Assembly (NCBI GenBank): GCA_000827265.1 | Contig: KN834812.1 | Location: 3,315 to 14,750, forward strand | Origin: Collybiopsis luxurians FD-317 M1 | Lineage: Eukaryota > Basidiomycota > Agaricomycetes > Agaricales > Omphalotaceae | DNA length: 11,436 nt | Direction: 5' to 3' | Part shown: in pieces, positions 7,526 to 11,436 of the stretch | How the letters are laid out: each line of letters begins with the position of its first letter | Position numbering within the stretch: position 1 is the stretch's first letter | Program-made: the position numbers and the translations under genes | The notes under the pieces: model-generated | Told to the model about the DNA's origin: nothing | Database searches by the model: none | What the model saw: the letters and a program-made list of their open reading frames with translations, nothing else

Positions 7526-8255
7526 TGGGTGACTTCCCGCAGAAATTGATAGTCAAATGATAGAGCCAAAGAAAATGTCAAATTTAGTTAATTGACTAAT
7601 TTATTGTCTCAATGTTCCCATAGAAATTTAATGGTCACTAAGTTCACATGATCCCATTGATTACCATTTGCTTACCAGTGCCGCTGTTAAGTTGCATTCA
7701 TGCACCTGGTTCCTCTAATTCTACTGCAGAAAGAGGGAGAATCAATAGAGGATGAAGAAGAGTTCAATCTTCTCATCCTTGCCACCTTGATCTATGGGAG
7801 AAATATGCCAAATAGACACACTAGACTATGCAATGCAATGAGATGTGCAGCGAAATGCTGAAGAGTAGAAATCTATTTAGTTTGAGCTTTACAGTAAGCA
7901 TTTACCTTCTAATTCCAATGGTATTTAGTGCTCTGCAAGCATATTCTACTTTGTGAGCATATCCCACTCTCTGAGCATAACTTGCTCTCAATGTATAACC
8001 TGCTCACCTTCTGAGCTGCCATTGCCAGTTGCATGTGCAGATGTCACCCGGATATCCAAAAATTGCCTGGCATATGTCATTTCTATTTGAAATTGCATCT
8101 ACAACTGTTTATGAAGGGGTCCCAACCCCTTTGTAAATTTAAAGTTTACAACACATCTCAAATTTCAAATTCTGAGTGCCTGGACCTTCTTCTGAGCTTT
8201 CCAACTCAATTAATTGTACAATTTCTGACAATTAATGCCAACGGGAAGTCACCCA
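7526..8255. mobile_element. 730-bp segment with 14-bp terminal inverted repeats
   Basis: TGGGTGACTTCCCG at 7526-7539 is matched exactly on the other strand at 8242-8255, and the inverted match continues more weakly inward (ATTGATAGTCA against ATTAATTGTCA). The segment lies almost exactly between the two direct repeats. I find no transposase sequence inside and no target-site duplication next to the ends. It could be a non-autonomous DNA transposon that has lost its duplication, or chance plus an inverted duplication. Confidence 0.4.
7931..8020 (+). repeat. 18-nt minisatellite, five units
   Basis: Five consecutive 18-nt units start at 7931, 7949, 7967, 7985 and 8003. The middle ones read CTTTGTGAGCATATCCCA, CTCTCTGAGCATAACTTG and CTCTCAATGTATAACCTG. 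The consensus is near CTCTSTGAGCATAACCTG; the last unit is strongly degenerate. No spacer separates the units. The period is a multiple of three, but I see no surrounding gene. Confidence 0.7.
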
Positions 8256-8261
8256 CTTCTG

Positions 8262-8850
8262 ATCTGTTGATGTATCACAATGATCCTTTTGCAAATGACT
8301 TTTTTATGCAGGTACACCCATTTGCAAAAAGTTTTGCCCACTTGAGTTTTCAACAGCTGTTTATCTGTATTTACTCATCCTATACATTTTGGGGCCAAGG
8401 CCCATCAAATTGTATGGAACTACCATCCAACAATGGGTCCATTGCTATCTTCGGGCATGCCGGCACTTGAATTATATAGGAATCCTATCAAAATACTAAA
8501 TACAAATAAACACAGGTAGAAAACTTGAGGGGGCAAAACTTTTTGCAAATGGCTGTAAGAATGTCAGTCTGAATCCAGAAATTCAAGACAGTGTCTCAGT
8601 TTTGAGTCATACAACTTCTAGATTATCAAATTACATAAACAAGTGAATGAATGAGAGTCCAACTGTACGTAGTCAATCATTCTTTGACATGAATAACACC
8701 CTCTTTGTTAACCAACTGATCCATCAGTGCTGTAACACTGCAGTAGATAACCTTGTAGGAACAGCAGGTTATTTCTGCTTTGCATGTTGCATCATAGCTT
8801 GTAATACAAATGTCTATGATGTCTCAAAATGATTCATTGAGGCATGATCC
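8262..8850 (+). repeat. direct repeat, copy 2 (interrupted by MITE)
   Basis: This is the counterpart of 7175-7510. Its left part runs to the TA at 8313-8314 and resumes from the TA at 8556-8557. The words CCTTTTGCAAAT and CAGGTA on the left and TCTGAAT then CAGTGTCT on the right match copy 1 in order. The end near 8850 is where similarity to copy 1 fades. The order of events is readable: duplication first, then MITE insertion into this copy only. Confidence 0.75.
8315..8555. mobile_element. 241-bp Tc1/mariner-type MITE
   Basis: A short non-autonomous DNA transposon. The ends are inverted repeats: the 22 bp at 8318-8339 and 8531-8552 are exact reverse complements (outer part CCATTTGCAAAAAGTTTTGC), and the match continues with mismatches to nearly 60 bp. 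TA flanks both ends (8313-8314 and 8556-8557), the target duplication of Tc1/mariner elements. There is no coding capacity, so it would need a transposase from elsewhere. The related copy 1 has a single TA at the same point, with matching flanks and no insert. A 145-codon open frame crosses the left end, but I treat it as spurious. Confidence 0.85.
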
Positions 8851-9915
8851 GAAATAAATAATGCCTTATCCATGCACCCTATGATGTCTCAGAAGTCAGT
8901 CACTGCATGCCACAATCAAACATGCATGATCTCTGCCGATCCCCAGTCAAAATTGGACCTGGGGTAACCTAAGTGAAACTGAGCAATTCTGAACTTTTGT
9001 CACTTAGCTATAGTTTAAAATCATTCAATTAACTGTGGGAATAATGAATCAATTGAATTGAGCCATGGTCTTCAAATTTTTTTTTGGGAAACTTCTCAAA
9101 ACTTCATCAATTGTGTTCAAATTTCTTTCACAATTTTTTTTTCAAAATGCCAGACTTCTGGCACAACTTCTTTTTTTTCTCACCCCTGTGATCTATAAAC
9201 TTGGTAGTCGATTGTGTCCAATCAGAACTCTAACTTGTCCCAGATGTCCTCCTTCTTCCCTGCACATTCATGTTCTTTGTTAGTCTCATACCTCTAGTTC
9301 CAATGCTGCTAACAAACTCTGTTGACAAGCCTGGTCTTTCAGCACAACTCAACTGCATCATAGGTGTGTATTTCAACTTCCACCATTATTTTACTTATTG
9401 ATAATGCTCAGTCATCGCTAGGTTCTTGCTATCAGATGCTGTGTCCAACTTACAACAATCTCAGACAGCAAATTAAAATAGAGCTTCAAGAAGCTCCAAA
9501 GGTCATTGAATAAGGTTTGTTTCAGGATTCATACATAGAAGGTAACATTACAGAAAAAGCTCATTATTTCAAAGTGGGGGACAATACAGTGCTGGGATAT
9601 GATTACAAGGGTATGGAATGAAATCAAATGTACCAAGTTTCTGTCTCGATAATATCATGGTTGATCAGGGTACAAAATCATTCAATTGATCTAATTTTTT
9701 AACTAATCCAATTTTAGCTACTATTCATTACATATGGTGATCCGGGAAAGTTATACTTTACTGAAAAGAGGCACAAGAAGTGTCGCATATTAGCATTGTC
9801 TTATTATGTCTGAAGTTAGACTATTACTAATTGAGAAGCAGCAGTTGATATTAAAGGATAGAAGAGCAGAAACAGTCATTTGGATACCTTGCTTTTTGCA
9901 GAATACTTGTTAACC
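8851..9915. other. non-coding, T-rich region
   Basis: No gene found. Visible structure is minor: a 13-nt direct repeat CTATGATGTCTCA (8814-8826 and 8879-8891), an inverted pair CTAAGTGA/TCACTTAG (8969-8976 and 9000-9007), several T8-T9 runs (9075-9180) and a 7-bp-stem palindrome TGCCAGACTTCTGGCA at 9148-9163. The part nearest 9915 should include the promoter and 5' untranslated region of the next gene. Confidence 0.5.
9148..9163. repeat. short perfect hairpin
   Basis: TGCCAGACTTCTGGCA has a 7-bp stem and a 2-nt centre, inside a T-rich stretch. It is too short to be assigned a role. It is not a bacterial terminator here, since the context is eukaryotic and non-genic. Confidence 0.5.
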
Positions 9916-11320
9916 ATGGCACCCAGAAGAAAGACCAAAGAGTAAAACAATCAGTTATTGATTGAGACATTTGTTTACACTGATTATTTGATAGAACTGC
10001 AGGAGGAAAGCCTACTAAGGAGGACAGTCTTCCTATGCCTAAAGCTTCTCCTGAAAAGTCTAGCAATGAGGAGCAGTTCAGTGGAGCACATGTCAAGCAG
10101 AAGGTGACTATTATTGGTAATCCTAGTCCAATGTATAAGTTCTTCCACATGGTTTTACAATTTATTGTTCTAATGAGGATTACTGATAGCATTGTTGCCG
10201 AAATGGCAAGGGATATTGTTGTTGAGGACCTTCAAGATGAAATACTGAAAGGCTGTTATTCAAATTTGAATCCTCGACAGTAAGTGTTGGCTCTGTATGA
10301 AGATATTTCATTCTTAAAAGAGATAGTTTACGGGGCATGCTTGTTGATGGCCAGAATTCTGAGGTTCAAGGAACAATGCTTACTCATATTCTGGACCAGT
10401 TTGAGGATAAAACTGATGAAGACTTATTGTTGCAGTGAGCAGTCATATTTGAATATGATACATCTTCTAATAAAGATTCAGGATGCTGAGGAAATGGTTC
10501 AAGTTTGAAGGGAGAATGCCATATGCCAATTTAGCATGAATTGATATGAAGTTTATCTATCCTGATGGGTGCACTGGATCTCGGCATGAAAGCTTTCTTA
10601 AATTCTGGTCTCCAAACATTGAACTGACTACTATGAAAGCTATCACAGTTGGCATTGCTGAATATTCTCACCTTGTATCTGCAAAGAAAGTGTCTATTAC
10701 CCCCCCCCCAAAAGTGTAAAGAAATTCAAGTTTCGAATGTTTGCACAAGAGGTTGCCCTGACCTCTGGTGCACTTTGTGATGGATTCAATCATGCTATTT
10801 TGGCTACTAATGCATGGAAGAATATCTTTTCTGCTACAACAAAGTTTGGAAAAGAAGGTGAGTGAAAATTAAAAGGAGCTTGGCATGTATTCTCATTATC
10901 ATTTATTATCATTAGAGTGCATTGGCATTACTACTGATCATTCAGACAAGAAGTTGCCAGATTGCCCTTTTGCAAACAGTTTCAGTATGTTAGCATCTGT
11001 TATACAATTAATCTCTGACATAGGTCATAGTTCCAACCTATGATGCACGAGGCTGAGAATTTGGTCCAGAGGATCTAGATGAAAGTGGACCAAGAAAGCT
11101 TCCACTATTGAAAAATGGTGATGAGCTGCTTGAAGTGCCTGGAAGTTCCATTGTCCTTGTTTGTCATACTGTTTTTTGGCAGGTTCAAGAGGGAAAGCAT
11201 ATTTTAAGTTACAATGTTCATTGGGTGGTGGTCCTTGCAATTCCCAATCAGCCAATGGGAGGAGAAGATGTAGCCTCATTTGAATCTGATCCTGAAATGG
11301 AAGTTGATAGAAACTATTGA
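9916..11320 (+). pseudogene. multi-exon fungal gene of unknown family, probably inactivated
   Basis: The start ATG at 9916 has an ACCATGG context and a basic N-terminus (MAPRRKTK). Proposed introns: 9942-9994 (GTAAAA...GATAG), 10280-10320 (GTAAGT...AAAAG), 10435-10481 (GTGAGC...CTAAT...TTCAG), 10858-10917 (GTGAGT...TAGAG) and about 10986-11023 (TATGT...CTGACATAG, lacking the donor G). Each join except the last is splice-consistent and in frame. A further frame change near 10690-10730 is either a 41-nt intron or slippage in a C10 run. The product would be about 375-390 residues, ending at TGA 11318-11320, with segments such as YPDGCTGSRHESFLKFW, RMFAQEVALTSG and VPTYDARG followed by an HWVVVLAIP strand. 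Three in-frame TGA codons (10537, 10935, 11054) look like CGA to TGA changes. I recognise no domain, and no function is assigned. Confidence 0.6.
10700..10709 (+). repeat. C10 homopolymer in the unknown gene
   Basis: Ten consecutive C residues lie where the reading frame of the plus-strand gene changes by one base. Loss of a single C from an eleven-C run would explain the shift and would keep both flanks protein-like. A 41-nt intron (10690-10730) covering the run is the alternative; its donor GTGTCT is poor. Homopolymers of this length are also prone to sequencing error. Confidence 0.6.
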
Positions 11321-11436
11321 ATATATACTTGTGTTGTCTCACCAAGTTTGTACAATGATTACTGATTCTCTAGTATGTACTCAGTACTATTAGTTTGATT
11401 GTATTACATCTTTGCAACAAATGTAGGGAGTTTTTG

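Noticed and set aside
8033..8470. 145-codon plus-strand open frame
   Set aside because: It crosses the left boundary of the MITE and runs through the repeat, has no domain-like sequence, and its counterpart in repeat copy 1 is not open. It is a chance frame.
8969..9007. Inverted pair CTAAGTGA/TCACTTAG as a transposon end or RNA hairpin
   Set aside because: An 8-bp stem with a 23-nt loop in AT-rich DNA is expected by chance, and no flanking duplication is visible.
9018..9700. AAAATCATTCAATT shared near 9018 and 9676 as ends of another element
   Set aside because: The match is only about 14 nt of AT-rich sequence and does not extend on either side.
9851..10192. 113-codon minus-strand open frame
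   Set aside because: It lies opposite the first two exons of the plus-strand gene, whose start context and splice phases are much better supported.
10284..10508. 74-codon plus-strand open frame
   Set aside because: It reads through the proposed introns 10280-10320 and 10435-10481 in a frame that does not match the flanking exons; splicing gives a better continuous protein.
11025..11345. 106-codon minus-strand open frame
   Set aside because: It is the reverse shadow of the last exon of the plus-strand gene, which shows the more protein-like sequence.
1..11436. CRISPR array, tRNA, rRNA, riboswitch or prokaryotic operon
   Set aside because: I looked for regularly spaced repeats with unique spacers, cloverleaf or rRNA-like sequence and Shine-Dalgarno-led gene strings, and saw none. 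The content is eukaryotic transposon and intron-bearing gene sequence.

Overview
This window looks like eukaryotic, repeat-rich DNA from a basidiomycete fungus, most likely a mushroom-forming agaricomycete. The evidence is a chromodomain-bearing Ty3/gypsy retroelement, host-like genes split by very short (about 40-60 nt) GT-AG introns with CTAAC/CTAAT-like branch sites, moderate GC, and strong CpG depletion. I cannot name the species, and nothing prokaryotic is visible.

Layout. Positions 1-400 hold a weak remnant resembling the 3' end of a Ty1/copia element, then a leader-like stretch with a triple 13-nt repeat and a GATA-rich segment. Positions 401-5229 are one decayed chromovirus: gag in one frame (capsid, zinc knuckle), then protease, reverse transcriptase, RNase H, integrase and chromodomain in the -1 frame. 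A polypurine tract and a roughly 670-bp 3' LTR with a TATA box follow (5218-5899). No matching 5' LTR is visible. Pol is colinear with no frameshift I can detect, yet has 18 premature stops, every one TGA. That is the mark of CGA to TGA change at CpG.

On the minus strand at 6252-6872 is a small gene I reconstruct from five exons. It joins in frame without stops and encodes a basic protein with an AT-hook-like core and a Cys/His-rich tail. From 7175 to 8850 two diverged direct repeats flank a 730-bp segment bounded by 14-bp inverted repeats, which contains an 18-nt minisatellite. The second repeat copy carries a 241-bp Tc1/mariner-type MITE flanked by TA; the first copy looks like the empty site. 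Positions 8851-9915 appear non-coding. Positions 9916-11320 hold a multi-exon plus-strand gene of unrecognised family, with a good start context, in-frame introns, three in-frame TGA codons and one damaged splice donor; it is probably a pseudogene.

No operon or working multi-gene system is present. The common theme is transposon insertion and methylation-type CpG mutation, which has hit both the retroelement and the neighbouring plus-strand gene. The most informative items are the TGA-only decay, the MITE with its paralogous empty site, and the two spliced gene models.
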